From: Nymphaea colorata
Taxonomy: Eukaryota > Streptophyta > Magnoliopsida > Nymphaeales > Nymphaeaceae
Assembly: GCF_008831285.2 (NCBI RefSeq)
Contig: NC_045142.1
Location: 2,363,001-2,423,000 of the forward strand
Reading direction: 5' to 3'
DNA: 60,000 bases
The translations under genes were made by a program, and so were the position numbers. Positions within the stretch are counted from its first letter, which is position 1. The number at the start of each line of letters is the position of its first letter. The notes under the pieces are model-generated. The model was not told the origin of the DNA. It saw nothing but the letters and a program-made list of their open reading frames with translations, and searched no databases. Shown here piece after piece: positions 12,401 to 26,160 of this stretch.

Positions 12401-15400
12401 CGATGAACCTCGTCCAACAAGGGGGTTTAATAGTCCCGTGAGACCTGGGGTCTGCTTAAAGATCTTGATGAAACAACGTCCACTCCATCAAGTTAAAATT
12501 GTCAATTAGATGCAGTTGAAATAAATGACTGACTAATAGACACAACCAATGCATGGCCAACTTGATGCATTGGTATAATGGTCAGTTTTAGGAGTTGGTT
12601 TGTGATCATTTCGTTATGAGTGCAAAAGACGCGATGAAACCTCTTCCACAAGAGAGTAAACAGTCCCGTGAGACCTGGGAACTGCTAAAGGATCTTGATG
12701 AAGCAACGTCACGTTCATCAAGTTAGAAATATCAATTGGAATAAACAACTAACAGATTGATGCATGGCCAACTTGATGCATGGTGTAATTCTCAGTTTTA
12801 GGATGTTATGTGTGATCGTGTCATTATGAGCGCAGAAGATACGATGAACCTCGTCCAACAAGGGGGTTTAATAGTCCCGTGAGACCTGGGTCTGCTCAAA
12901 GTCTTGATGAAACAACGTCCACTCCATCAAGTTAAATTGTCAATTAGATGCAGTTGAAATAAATGACTGACTGATAGACACAACCAATGCATGGCCAACT
13001 TGATGCATTGGTATAATGGTCAGTTTTAGGAGTTGGTTTGTGATCATTTCGTTATGAGTGCAAAAGAGCGATGAAACCTCTTCCACAAGAGAGTAAACAG
13101 TCCCGTGAGACCTGGGAACTGCTAAAGGATCTTGATGAAGCAACGTCACGTTCATCAAGTTAGAAATATCATTGGAATAAACAACTAACAGATTGATGCA
13201 TGGCCAACTTGATGCATGGTGTAATTCTCAGTTTTAGGATGTTATGTGTGATCGTGTCATTATGAGCGCAGAAGATACGATGAACCTCGTCCAACAAGGG
13301 GGTTTAATAGTCCCGTGAGACCTGGGGTCTGCTCAAAGATCTTGATGAAACAACGTCCACTCCATCAAGTTAAAATTGTCAATTAGATGCAGTTGAAATA
13401 AATGACTGACTGATAGACACAACCAATGCATGGCCAACTTGATGCATTGGTATAATGGTCAGTTTTAGGAGTTGGTTTGTGATCATTTCGTTATGAGTGC
13501 AAAAGACGCGATGAAACCTCTTCCACAAGAGAGTAAACAGTCCCGTGAGACCTGGGAACTGCTAAAGGATCTTGATGAAGCAACGTCACGTTCATCAAGT
13601 TAGAAATATCATTGGAATAAACAACTAACAGATTGATGCATGGCCAACTTGATGCATGGTGTAATTCTCAGTTTTAGGATGTTATGTGTGATCGTGTCAT
13701 TATGAGCGCAGAAGATACGATGAACCTCGTCCAACAAGGGGGTTTAATAGTCCCGTGAGACCTGGGGTCTGCTCAAAGATCTTGATGAAACAACGTCCAC
13801 TCCATCAAGTTAAAATTGTCAATTAGATGCAGTTGAAATAAATGACTGACTATAGACACAACCAATGCATGGCAACTTGATGCATTGTATAATCAAGGAG
13901 TTGTTGTGATCATTTCGTTATGAGTGCAAAAGACGCGATGAACCTCTTCCACAGAGAGTAAACAGTCCCGTGAGACCTGGGAACTGCTAAGGATCTTGAT
14001 GAAGCAACGTCACGTTCATCAAGTTAGAAAATATCTATTGGAATAAACAACTAACAGATTGATGCATGGCCAACTTGATGCATGGTGTAATTCTCAGTTT
14101 TAGGATGTTATGTGTGATCGTGTCATTATGAGCGCAGAAGATACGATGAACCTCGTCCAACAAGGGGGTTTAATAGTCCCGTGAGACCTGGGTCTGCTCA
14201 AAGATCTTGATGAAACAACGTCCACTCCATCAAGTTAAAATTGTCAATTAGATGCAGTTGAAATAAATGACTGACTGATAGACACAACCAATGCATGGCC
14301 AACTTGATGCATTGGTATAATGGTCAGTTTTAGGAGTTGGTTTGTGATCATTTCGTTATGAGTGCAAAAGACGCGATGAAACCTCTTCCACAAGAGAGTA
14401 AACAGTCCCGTGAGACCTGGGAACTGCTAAAGGATCTTGATGAAGCAACGTCACGTTCATCAAGTTAGAAATATCAATTGGAATAAACAACTAACAGATT
14501 GATGCATGGCCAACTTGATGCATGGTGTAATTCTCAGTTTTAGGATGTTATGTGTGATCGTGTCATTATGACGCAGAAGATACGATGAACCTCGTCCAAC
14601 AAGGGGGTTTAATAGTCCCGTGAGACCTGGGGTCTGCTCAAAGATCTTGATGAAACAACGTCCACTCCATCAAGTTAAAATTGTCAATTAGATGCAGTTG
14701 AAATAAATGACTGACTGATAGACACAACCAATGCATGGCCAACTTGATGCATTGGTATAATGGTCAGTTTTAGGAGTTGGTTTGTGATCATTTCGTTATG
14801 AGTGCAAAAGACGCGATGAAACCTCTTCCACAAGAGAGTAAACAGTCCCGTGAGACCTGGGAACTGCTAAAGGATCTTGATGAAGCAACGTCACGTTCAT
14901 CAAGTTAGAAATATCAATTGGAATCAACAACTAACAGATTGATGCATGGCCAACTTGATGCATGGTGTAATTCTCAGTTTTAGGATGTTATGTGTGATCG
15001 TGTCATTATGAGCGCAGAAGATACGATGAACCTCGTCCAACAAGGGGGTTTAATAGTCCCGTGAGACCTGGGGTCTGCTCAAAGATCTTGATGAAACAAC
15101 GTCCACTCCATCAAGTTAAAATTGTCAATTAGATGCAGTTGAAATAAATGACTGACTAATAGACACAACCAATGCATGGCCAACTTGATGCATTGTATAA
15201 TGGTCAGTTTTAGGAGTTGGTTTGTGATCATTTCGTTATGAGTGCAAAAGACGCGATGAAACCTCTTCCACAAGAGAGTAAACAGTCCCGTGAGACCTGG
15301 GAACTGCTAAGGATCTTGATGAAGCAACGTCACGTTCATCAAGTTAGAAATATCTATTGGAATAAACAACTAACAGATTGATGCATGGCCAACTTGATGC

Positions 15401-16089
15401 ATGGTGTAATTCTCAGTTTTAGGATGTTATGTGTGATCGTGTCATTATGACGCAGAAGATACGATGAACCTCGCCAACAAGGGGGTTTAATAGTCCCGTG
15501 AGACCTGGGTACTCTCAAAGCTCTTGATGAAACAACGTCCACTCCATCAAGTTAAAATTGTCAATTAGATGCAGTTGAAATAAATGACTGACTGATAGAC
15601 ACAACCAATGCATGGCCAACTTGATGCATTGGTATAATGGTCAGTTTTAGGAGTTGGTTTGTGATCATTTCGTTATGAGTGCAAAAGAGCGATGAAACCT
15701 CTTCCACAAGAGAGTAACAGTCCCGTGAGACCTGGGAACTGCTAAAGGATCTTGATGAAGCAACGTCACGTTCATCAAGTTAGAAATATCTATTGGAATA
15801 AACAACTAACAATTGATGCATGGCCAACTTGATGCATGGTGTAATTCTCAGTTTTGGATGTTATGTGTGATCGTGTCATTATGAGCGCAGAAGATACGAT
15901 GAACCTCGTCCAACAAGGGGGTTTAATAGTCCCGTGAGACCTGGGTCTCCTCAAAGCTCTTGATGAAACAACGACCACTCCATCAAGTTAAAATTGTCAA
16001 TTAGATGCAGTTAAAATAAATGACTGACTGATAGACACAACCAATGCATGGCCAACTTGATGCATTGGTATAATGGTTAGTTTTAGGAG

Positions 16090-16293
16090 TTGGTTTGTGA
16101 TCATTTCGTTATGAGCGCAAAAGACGCGATGAAACCTCTTCCACAAGAGAGTAAACAGTCCCGTGAGACCTGGGAACTGCTAAAAGATCTTGATGAAGCA
16201 ACGTCTCGTTATCAAGTTAGAAATATCAATTGGAATCAACAACTAAAGATTGATGCAGGCCAACTTGATGCATGGTGTAATTCTCAGTTTTAG
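16090..16293 (+). repeat. Variant satellite copy with the cleanest plus-strand open frame
   Basis: This stretch of a B monomer running into the next A monomer stays open for 67 codons if it is read from a TTG at 16,090. The first ATG is at 16,111 and gives 60 codons, beginning MSAKDAMKPLPQES and ending DAWCNSQF before the TAG in CAGTTTTAG. Most other copies break the frame with stops or 1-nt indels. I do not annotate it as a gene: the array is a satellite, codon-level conservation is not visible, and no plant gene signals surround it. The variant copy is worth noting as the least degraded version of the frame. Confidence 0.6.
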
Positions 16294-19200
16294 GATGTTA
16301 TGTGTGATCGTGTCATTATGAGCGCAGAAGATACGATGAACCTCGTCCAACAAGGGGGTTTAATAGTCCCGTGAGACCTGGGGTCTGCTCAAAGATCTTG
16401 ATGAAACAACGTCCACTCCATCAAGTTAAAATTGTCAATTAGATGCAGTTAAATAAATGACTGACTGATAGACACAACCAATGCATGGCCAACTTGATGC
16501 ATTGGTATAATGGTTAGTTTTAGGAGTTGGTTTGTGATCATTTCGTTATGAGTGCAAAAGAGCGATGAAACCTCTTCCACAAGAGAGTAAACAGTCCCGT
16601 GAGACCTGGGAACTGCTAAAGATCTTGATGAAGCAACGTCCGTTATCAAGTTAGAAATATCAATTGGAATAAACAACTAACAGATTGATGCATGGCCAAC
16701 TTGATGCATGGTGTAATTCTCAGTTTTAGGATGTTATGTGTGATCGTGTCATTATGAGCGCAGAAGATACGATGAACCTCGTCCAAAAGGGGTTTAATAG
16801 TCCCGTGAGACCTGGGGTCTGCTCAAAATCTTGATGAAACAACGTCCACTCCATCAAGTTAAAATTGTCAATTAGATGCAGTTGAAATAAATGACTGACT
16901 GATAGACCAACCAATGCATGGCCAACTTGATGCATTGCTATAATGGTCAGTTTTAGGAGTTGGTTTGTGATCATTTCGTTATGAGTGCAAAAGACGCGAG
17001 AAACCTCTTCCACAAGAGAGTAAACAGTCCCGTGAGACCTGGGAACTGCTCAAGGATCTTGATGAAGCAACGTCACGTTCTCAAGTTAGAAATATCTATT
17101 GGAATAAAAACTAACAGATTGATGCATGGCCAACTTGATGCATGGTGTAATTCTCAGTTTTATGATGTTATGTGTGATCGTGTCATTGTGACGCAGAAGA
17201 TACGATGAACCTCGTCCAACAAGGGGGTTTAATAGTCCCGTGAGACCTGGGTACTCCTCAAAGTCTTGATGAAACAACGTCCACTCCATCAAGTTAAAAT
17301 TGTCAATTAGATGCAGTTGAAATAAATGACTGACTGATAGACACAACCAATGCATGGCCAACTTGATGCATTGGTATAATGGTCAGTTTTAGGAGTTGGT
17401 TTGTGATCATTTCGTTATGAGTGCAAAAGAGGCGATGAAACCTCTTCCACAAGAGAGTAAACAGTCCCGTGAGACCTGGGAACTGCTAAAGGATCTTGAT
17501 GAAGCAACGTCACGTTCATCAATTAGAAATATCATTGGAATAAACAACTAGCAGATTGATGCATGGCCAACTTGATGCATGGTGTAATTCTCAGTTTTAG
17601 GATGTTATGTGTGATCGTGTCATTATGAGCGCAGAAGATACGATGAACCTCGTCCAACAAGGGGGTTTAATAGTCCGTGAGACCTGGGTCTGCTCAAAGA
17701 TCTTGATGAAACAACGTCCACTCCATCAAGTTAAAATTGTCAATTAGATGCAGTTAAATAAATGACTGACTGATAGACACAACCAATGCATGGCCAACTT
17801 GATGCATTGGTATTATGGTTAGTTTTAGGAGTTGGTTTGTGATCATTTCGTTATGAGTGCAAAAGAGGCGATGAAACCTCTTCCACAAGAGAGTAAACAG
17901 TCCCGTGAGACCTGGGAACTGCTAAAGATCTTGATGAAGCAACGTCTCGTTATCAAGTTAGAAATTCAATTGGAATAAACAACTAACAGATTGATGCATG
18001 GCCAACTTGATGCATGGTGTAATTCTCAGTTTTAGGATGTTATGTGTGATCGTGTCATTATGAGCGCAAAGATACGATGAACCTCGTCCAACAAGGGGTT
18101 TAATAGTCCCGTGAGACCTGGGTCTGCTCAAAATCTTGATGAAACAACGTCCACTCCATCAAGTTAAAATTGTCAATTACATGCAGTTGAAATAAATGAC
18201 AGACTAATAGACACAACCAATGCATGGCCAACTTGATGCATTGGTATAATGGTCAGTTTTAGGAGTTGGTTTGTGATCATTTCGTTATGAGTGCAAAAGA
18301 GGCGATGAAACCTCTTCCACAAGAGAGTAAATAGTCCCGTGAGACCTGGGAACTGCTAAAGGATCTTGATGAAGCAACGTCACGTTCATCAAGTTAGAAA
18401 TATCAATTGGAATAAACAACTAGCAGATTGATGCATGGCCAACTTGATGCATGGTGTAATTCTCAGTTTTAGGATGTTATGTGTGATCGTGTCATTATGA
18501 GCGCAGAAGATACGTTGAACCTCGTCCAACAAGGGGGTTTAATAGTCCCGTGAGACCTGGGGTCTGCTCAAAGATCTTGATGAAACAACGTCCACTCCAT
18601 CAAGTTAAAATTGTCAATTAGATGCAGTTAAATAAATGACTGACTGATAGACACAACCAATGCATGGCCAACATGATGCATTGTATAATGGTAGTTTTAG
18701 GAGTTGGTTTGTGATCATTTCGTTATGAGCGCAAAAGACGCGATGAAACCTCTTCCACAAGAGAGTAAACAGTCCCGTGAGACCTGGGAACTGCTAAAGA
18801 TCTTGATGAAGCAACGTCTCGTTATCAAGTTAGAAATATCAATTGGAATCAACAACTAAGAGATTGATGCAGGCCAACTTATGCATGGTGTAATTCTCAG
18901 TTTTAGGATGTTATGTGTGATCGTGTCATTATGAGCGCAGAAGATACGATGAACCTCGTCCAACAAGGGGGTTTAATAGTCCCGTGAGACCTGGGGTCTG
19001 CTCAAAATCTTGATGAAACAACGTCTACTCCATCAAGTTAAAATTGTCAATTAGATGCAGTTGAAATAAATGACAGACTAATAGACACAACCAATGCATG
19101 GCCAACTTGATGCATTGCTATAATGGTCAGTTTTAGGAGTTGGTTTGTGATCATTTCGTTATGAGTGCAAAAGACGCGATGAAACCTCTTCCACAAGAGA

Positions 19201-22200
19201 GTAAACAGTCCCGTGAGACCTGGGAACTTCAAGGATCTTGATGAAGCAACGTCACGTTCATCAAGTTAGAAATATCAATTGGAATAAACAACTAACAGAT
19301 TGATGCATGGCCAACTTGATGCATGGTGTAATTCTCAGTTTTAGGATGTTATGTGTGATCGTGTCATTATGAGCGCAGAAGATACGATGAACCTCGTCCA
19401 ACAAGGGGGTTTAATAGTCCCGTGAGACCTGGGGTCTGCTCAAAGATCTTGATGAAACAACGTCCACTCCATCAAGTTAAAATTGTCAATTAGATGCAGT
19501 TGAAATAAATGACTGACTAATAGACACAACCAATGCATGGCCAACTTGATGCATTGCTATAATGGTCAGTTTTAGGAGTTGGTTTGTGATCATTTCGTTA
19601 TGAGTGCAAAAGACGCGATGAAACCTCTTCCACAAGAGAGTAAACAGTCCCGTGAGACCTGGGAACTGCTCAAGGATCTTGATGAAGCAACGTCACGTTC
19701 ATCAAGTTAGAAATATCTATTGGAATAAATAACTAACAGATTGATGCATGGCCAACTTGATGCATGGTGTAATTCTCAGTTTTAGGATGTTATGTGTGAT
19801 CGTGTCATTGTGACGCAGAAGATACAATGAACCTCGTCCAACAAGGGGGTTTAATAGTCCCGGAGACCTGGGTACTCCTCAAAGCTCTTGATGAAACAAC
19901 GTCCACTCCATCAAGTTAAAATTGTCAATTAGATGCAGTTGAAATAAATGACTGACTGATAGACACAACCAATGCATGGCCAACTTGATGCATTGGTATA
20001 ATGGTCTGTTTTAGGAGTTGGTTTGTGATCATTTCGTTATAAGTGCAAAAGAGGCGATGAAACCTCTTCCACAAGAGAGTAAACAGTCCCGTGAGACCTG
20101 GGAACTGCTAAAGGATCTTGATGAAGCAACGTCACGTTCATCAATTTAGAAATATCAATTGGAATAAACAACTAGCAGATTGATGCATGGCCAACTTGAT
20201 GCATGGTGTAATTCTCAGTTTTAGGATGTTATGTGTGATCGTGTCATTATGAGCGCAGAAGATACGATGAACCTCGTCCAACAAGGGGGTTTAATAGTCC
20301 CGTGAGACCTGGGGTCTGCTCAAAGATCTTGATGAAACAACGTCCACTCCATCAAGTTAAAATTGTCAATTAGATGCAGTTAAATAAATGACTGACTGAT
20401 AGACACAACCAATGCATGGCCAACTTGATGCATTGGTATTATGGTTAGTTTTAAGAGTTGGTTTGTGATCATTTCGTTATAAGTGCAAAAGAGGCGATGA
20501 AACCTCTTCCACAAGAGAGTAAACAGTCCCGTGAGACCTGAGAACTGCTAAAAGATCTTGATGAAGCAACGTCTCGTTTATCAAGTTAGAAATATCAATT
20601 GGAATAAACAACTAAGAGATTGATGCATGGCCAACTTGATGCATGGTGTAATTCTCAGTTTTAGGATGTTATGTGTGATCGTGTCATTATGAGCGCAGAA
20701 GATACGATGAACCTCGTCCAACAAGGGGGTTTAATAGTCCCGTGAGACCTGGGGTCTGCTCAAATATCTTGATGAAACAACGTCCACTCCATCAAGTTAA
20801 AATTGTCAATTAGATGCAGTTGAAATAAATGACAGACTAATAGACACAACCAATGCATGACCAACTTGATGCATTGCTATAATGGTCAGTTTTAAGAGTT
20901 GGTTTGTGATCATTTCGTTATGAGTGGAAAAGACGCGATCAAACCTCTTCCACAAGAGAGTAAACAGTCCCGTGAGACCTGGGAACTGCTCAAGGATCTT
21001 GATGAAGCAACGTCACGTTCATCAAGTTAGAAAATATCTATTGGAATAAATAACTAACAGATTGATGCATGGCCAACTTGATGCATGGTGTAATTCTCAG
21101 TTTTAGGATGTTATGTGTGATCGTGTCATTGTGACCGCAGAAGATACGATGAACCTCGTCCAACAAGGGGGTTTAATAGTCCCGTGAGACCTGGGTACTC
21201 CTCAAAGCTCTTGATGAAACAACGTCCACTCCATCAAGTTAAAATTGTAAATTAGATGGAGTTGAAATAAATGACTAACTGATAGACACAACCAATGCAT
21301 GGCCAACTTGATGCATTGGTATAATGGTTAATTTTAGGAGTTGGTTTGTGATCATTTCGTTATGATTGCAAAAGAGGCGATGAAACCTCTTCCACAAGAG
21401 TGTAAACAGTCCCGTGAGACCTGGGAACTGCTAAAGATCTTGATGAAGCAACGTCTCGTTATCAAGTTAGAAATATCAATTGGAATAAACAACTAAGAGA
21501 TTGATGCATGGCCAACTTGATGCGTGGTGTAATTCTCAGTTTTAGGATGTTATGTGTGATCGTGTCATTATGAGCGCAGAAGATACGATGAACCTCGTCC
21601 AACAAGGGGGTTTAATAGTCCCGTGAGACCTGGGGTCTGCTCAAAGATCTTGATGAAACAACGTCCACTCCATCAAGTTAAAATTGTCAATTAGATGCAG
21701 TTGAAATAAATGACTGACTAATAGACACAACCAATGCATGGCCAACTTGATGCATTGGTATAATGGTTAGTTTTAGGAGTTGGTTTGTGATCATTTCGTT
21801 ATGAGTGCAAAAGACGCGATGAAACCTCTTCCACAAGAGAGTAAACAGTCCCGTGAGACATGGGAACTGCTAAAAGATCTTGATGAAGGAACGTCTCGTT
21901 TATCAAGTTAGAAATATCAATTGGAATCAACAACTAAGAGATTGATGCATGGCCAACTTGATGCATGGTGTAATTCTCAGTTTTAGGATGTTATGTGTGA
22001 TCGTGTCATTATGAGCGCAGAAGATACGATGAACCTCGTCCAACAAGGGAGTTTAATAGTCCCGTGAGACCTGGGGTCTGCTCAAAGCTCTTGATGAAAC
22101 AACGTCCACTCCATCAAGTTAAAATTGTCAATTAGATGCAGTTGAAATAAATGACTGCTTAATAGACACAACCAATGCATGGCCAACTTGATGCATTGCT

Positions 22201-24899
22201 ATAATGGTCAGTTTTAGGAGTTGGTTTGTGATCATTTCGTTATGAGTGCAAAAGACGCGATGAAACCTCTTCCACAAGAGAGTAAACAGTCCCGTGAGAC
22301 CTGGGAACTGCTCAAGGATCTTGATGAAGCAACGTCACGTTCATCAAGTTAGAAAATATCTATTGGAATAAATAACTAACAGATTGATGCATGGCCAACT
22401 TGATGCATGGTGTAATTCTCAGTTTTAGGATGTTATGTGTGATCGTGTCATTGTGACCGCAGAAGATACGATGAACCTCATCCAACAAGGGGGTTTAATA
22501 GTCCCGTGAGACCTGGGTACTCCTCAAAGCTCTTGATGAAACAACGTCCACTCCATCAAGTTAAAATTGTCAATTAGATGCAGTTGAAATAAATGACTGA
22601 CTGATAGACACAACCAATGCATGGCCAACTTGATGCATTGGTATAATGGTCAGTTTTAGGAGTTGGTTTGTGATCATTTCGTTATGAGTGCAAAAGGGCG
22701 ATGAAACCTCTTCCACAAGAGAGTAAACAGTCCCGTGAGACCTGGGAACTGCTAAAGGATCTTCATGAAGCAACGTCACATTCATCAAGTTAGAAATATC
22801 AATTGGAATAAACAACTAACAGATTGATGCATTGCCAACTTGATGCATGGTGTAATTCTCAGTTTTAGGATGTTATGTGTGATCGTGTCATTATGAGCGC
22901 AGAAGATACGATGAACCTCGTCCAACAAGGGGGTTTAATAGTCCCGTGAGACCTGGGGTCTGCTCAAAGATCTTGATGAAACAACGTCCACTCCATCAAG
23001 TTAAAATTGTCAATTAGATGCAGTTAAAATAAATGACTGACTGATAGACACAACCAATGCATGGCCAACTTGATGCATTGGTATAATGGTTAGTTTTAGG
23101 AGTTGGTTTGTGATCATTTAGTTATGAGTGCAAAAGAGGCGATGAAACCTCTTCCACAAGAGAGTAAACAGTCCCGTGAGACCTGGGGACTACTAAAGGA
23201 TCTTGATGAAGCAACGTCACGTTCATCAAGTTAGAAATATCAATTGCAATAAACAACTAATAGATTGATGCATGGCCAACTTGATGCATGGTGTAATTCT
23301 CAGTTTTAGGATGTTTTGTGTGATCGTGTCATTATGAGCGCAGAAGGTACGATGAACCTCGTCCAACAAGGGGGTTTAATAGTCCCGTGAGACCTGGGGT
23401 CTGCTCAAAGATCTTGATTGAACAACGTCCACTCCATCAAGTTAAAATTGTCAATTAGATGCAGTTGAAATAAATGACTGACTAATAGAGACAACCAATG
23501 CATGGCCAACTTGATGCATTGGTATAATGGTCAGTTTTAGGAGTTGGTTTGTGATCATTTCGTTATGAGTGCAAAAGACGCGATGAAACCTCTTCCACAA
23601 GAGAGTAAACAGTCCCGTGAGACCTGGGAACTGCCAAAGGATATTGATGAAGCAACGTCACGTTCATCAAGTTAGAAAATATCTATTGGAATAAACAACT
23701 AACAGATTGATGCATGACCAACTTGATGCATGGTGTAATTCTCAGTTTTAGGATGTTATGTGTGATCGTGTCATTATGAGCGCAGAAGATACGATGATCC
23801 TCGTCCAACAAGGGGGTTTAATAGTCCCGTGAGACCTGGGGTCTGCTCAAAGATCTTGATGAAACAACGTCCACTCCATCAAGTTAAAATTGTCAATTAG
23901 ATGCAGTTGAAATAAATGACTGACTGATAGACACAACCAATGCATGGCCAACTTGATGCATTGGTATAATGGTCAGTTTTAGGAGTTGGTTTGTGATCAT
24001 TTCGTTATGAGTGCAAAAGAGGCGATGAAACCTCTTCCACAAGAGAGTAAACAGTCCCGTGAGACCTGGGAACTGCTAAAGGATCTTGATGAAGCAACGT
24101 CACGTTCATCAAGTTAGAAATATCAATTGGAATAGACAACTAGCAGATTGATGCATGGCCAACTTGATGCATGGTGTAATTCTCAGTTTTAGGATGTTAT
24201 GTGTGATCGTGTCATTATGAGCGCAGAAGATACGTTAAACCTCGTCCAACAAGGGGGTTTAATAGTCCCGTGAGACCTGGGGTCTGCTCAATGATCTTGA
24301 TGAAACAACGTCCACTCCATCAAGTTAAAATTGTCAATTAGATGCAGTTAAAATAAATGACTGACTGATAGACACAACCAATGCATGGCCAACTTGATGC
24401 ATTGTTATAATGGTTAGTTTTAGGAGTTGGTTTGTGATTATTTCGTTATGAGTGCAAAAGAGGCGATGAAACCTCTTCCACAAGAGAGTAAACAGTCCCG
24501 TGAGACCTGGGAACTGCTAAAAGATCTTGATGAAGCAACGTCACGTTTATCAAGTTAGAAATATCAATTGTAATAAACAATTAACAGGTTGATGCATGGC
24601 CAACTTGATGCATGGTGTAATTCTCGGTTTTAGGATGTTATGTGTGATCGTGTCATTATGAGTGCAGAAGATACGATGAACCTCGTCCAACAAGGGGGTT
24701 TAATAGTCCCGTGAGACCTGGGGTCTGCTCAAAGATCTTGATGAAACAACGTTCACTCCATCAAGTTAAAATTGTCAATTAGATGCAGTTGAAATAAATG
24801 ACTGACTAATAGACACAACCAATGCATGGCCAACTTGATGCATTGGTATAATGGTCAGTTTTAGGAGTTGGTTTGTGCTCATTTCGTTATGAGTGCAAA

Positions 24900-26160
24900 A
24901 GACACGATGAAACCTCTTCCACTAGAGAGTAAATTGTCCCGTGAGACCTGGGAACTGCTAAAGGATCTTGATGAAGCAACGTCACGTTCATCAAGTTAGA
25001 AATGTCAATTTGAATGGACAACTAACTGATTGATGCATGGCCGACATGATGCATGGTGTAATTGTCAGTTTTAGGATGTTATGTGTGATCGTGTCATTAT
25101 GAGCGCAGAAGATACGATGAATCTCGTCCAACAGGGGGGTTTAATAGTCCCGTGAGACCTGGGTACTCCTCAAAGCTCTTGATGAAACAACGTCCACTCC
25201 ATCAAGTTAAAATTGTCAATTAGATGCAGTTGAAATAAATGACTGACTGATAGACACAACGAATGCATGGGCAACTTGATGCATTGTTATAATGGTCAGT
25301 TTTGTGAGTTTGTTTGTGATCATTTCATTATGAGCTCAAAAGAGGCCATGTAAGCTCTTCCACAAGAGAGTAAACTGTCCCATGAGACCTGGAAACTGCT
25401 CAAGGATCTAGATGAAACAATTTCCGTTCATCAAGTTGGAAATGTCAATTGGAATAAACAACTAACAGATTGATGGATGGCCAACTTGATGCATGATATA
25501 ATTGTCAGTTTTAGGATGTTGTGTGATCGTGTCATTTTGAGCGCAGAAGATACGATGAACCTGGTCCAACAGAGGGGTAAATAGTCCCGTGAGACCTGGG
25601 GTCTGCTCAAAGATCTTGATGAAACAACGTCCACCCTATCAAGTTATAATTGTCAATTAGATGCAGTTAAAATAAATGACTGACTGATAGACACAACCAA
25701 TGCATGGACAACTTGATGCATTGGTATAATGGTTAGTTTTAGGAGTTGGTTTGTGATCATTTCGTTATGGGTGTAAAAGACGCGATGAAACCTCTTCCAC
25801 AAGAGAGTAAATTGTCCCGTGAAACCTGAGAAGTCCTCAAGGATCTTTATGAAGCAACGTCACGTCCATCAAGTTAGAAATATCAATTGGAATAAACAAC
25901 TAACAGATTGATGCATGGCCAACTTGATGCATGGTGTAATTCTCAGTTTTAGGATGTTATGTGTGATCGTGTCATTATGAGCGCAGAAGATACGATGAAC
26001 CTCGTCCAACAGGGGGGTTTAATAGTCCCGTGAGACCTGGGTACTCCTCAAATCTCTTGATGAAACAACGTCCACTCCATCAAGTTAAAATTGTCAATTA
26101 GATGCAGTTGAAATAAATGACTGACTGATAGACACAACCAATGCATGGCCAACTTGATGC
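24900..26160. repeat. Diverged edge of the satellite array and its terminus
   Basis: The last three dimers carry many more base substitutions than copies further left. Examples are GAGCTCAAAAGAGGCCATGTAA near 25,331 and TTTTGTGAGTTTG near 25,301. The final A monomer begins near 25,896. The final B monomer begins near 26,117 and breaks off after GCCAACTTGATGC at 26,160, in the middle of the ATGCATTGG half of the dyad. Non-repetitive AT-rich DNA follows at once. Edge decay of this kind is usual where unequal exchange no longer homogenises units. Confidence 0.85.

Larger units (their letters stand above)
1..26160. repeat. Tandem satellite array, ~440-bp dimer of two ~220-bp monomers
   Basis: This is an uninterrupted head-to-tail array that is already under way at base 1. 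The first dimer is 1-440 and the same sequence restarts at 441, 881, 1315, 1756 and 2195, so the period is about 440 bp with small indels. Dividing the span by the period gives about 60 dimers. Each dimer is monomer A (first copy 1-220) followed by monomer B (first copy 221-440). A and B are related: both contain ATGCATGGCCAACTTGATGC, CAGTTTTAGGA, GTCCCGTGAGACCTGGG and a CTTGATGAA/CAACGTC block, but they differ along much of the rest. No other element interrupts the array. This is the organisation known for plant centromeric, knob or subtelomeric satellites; which of these applies cannot be told from sequence alone. I do not recognise it as a named family. Confidence 0.97.

Noticed and set aside
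1-26160. Many 60-96 codon open frames on the minus strand inside the satellite (for example 7,673-7,918 and 8,941-9,231)
   Set aside because: They are the same satellite frame seen again and again, usually needing non-ATG starts, and broken by indels in neighbouring copies. They are a by-product of a periodic sequence, not genes.
1-26160. Regular repeats reminiscent of a CRISPR array or rDNA spacer
   Set aside because: The repeats are contiguous 440-bp units without unique spacers, no rRNA genes are adjacent, and the genomic context is eukaryotic.
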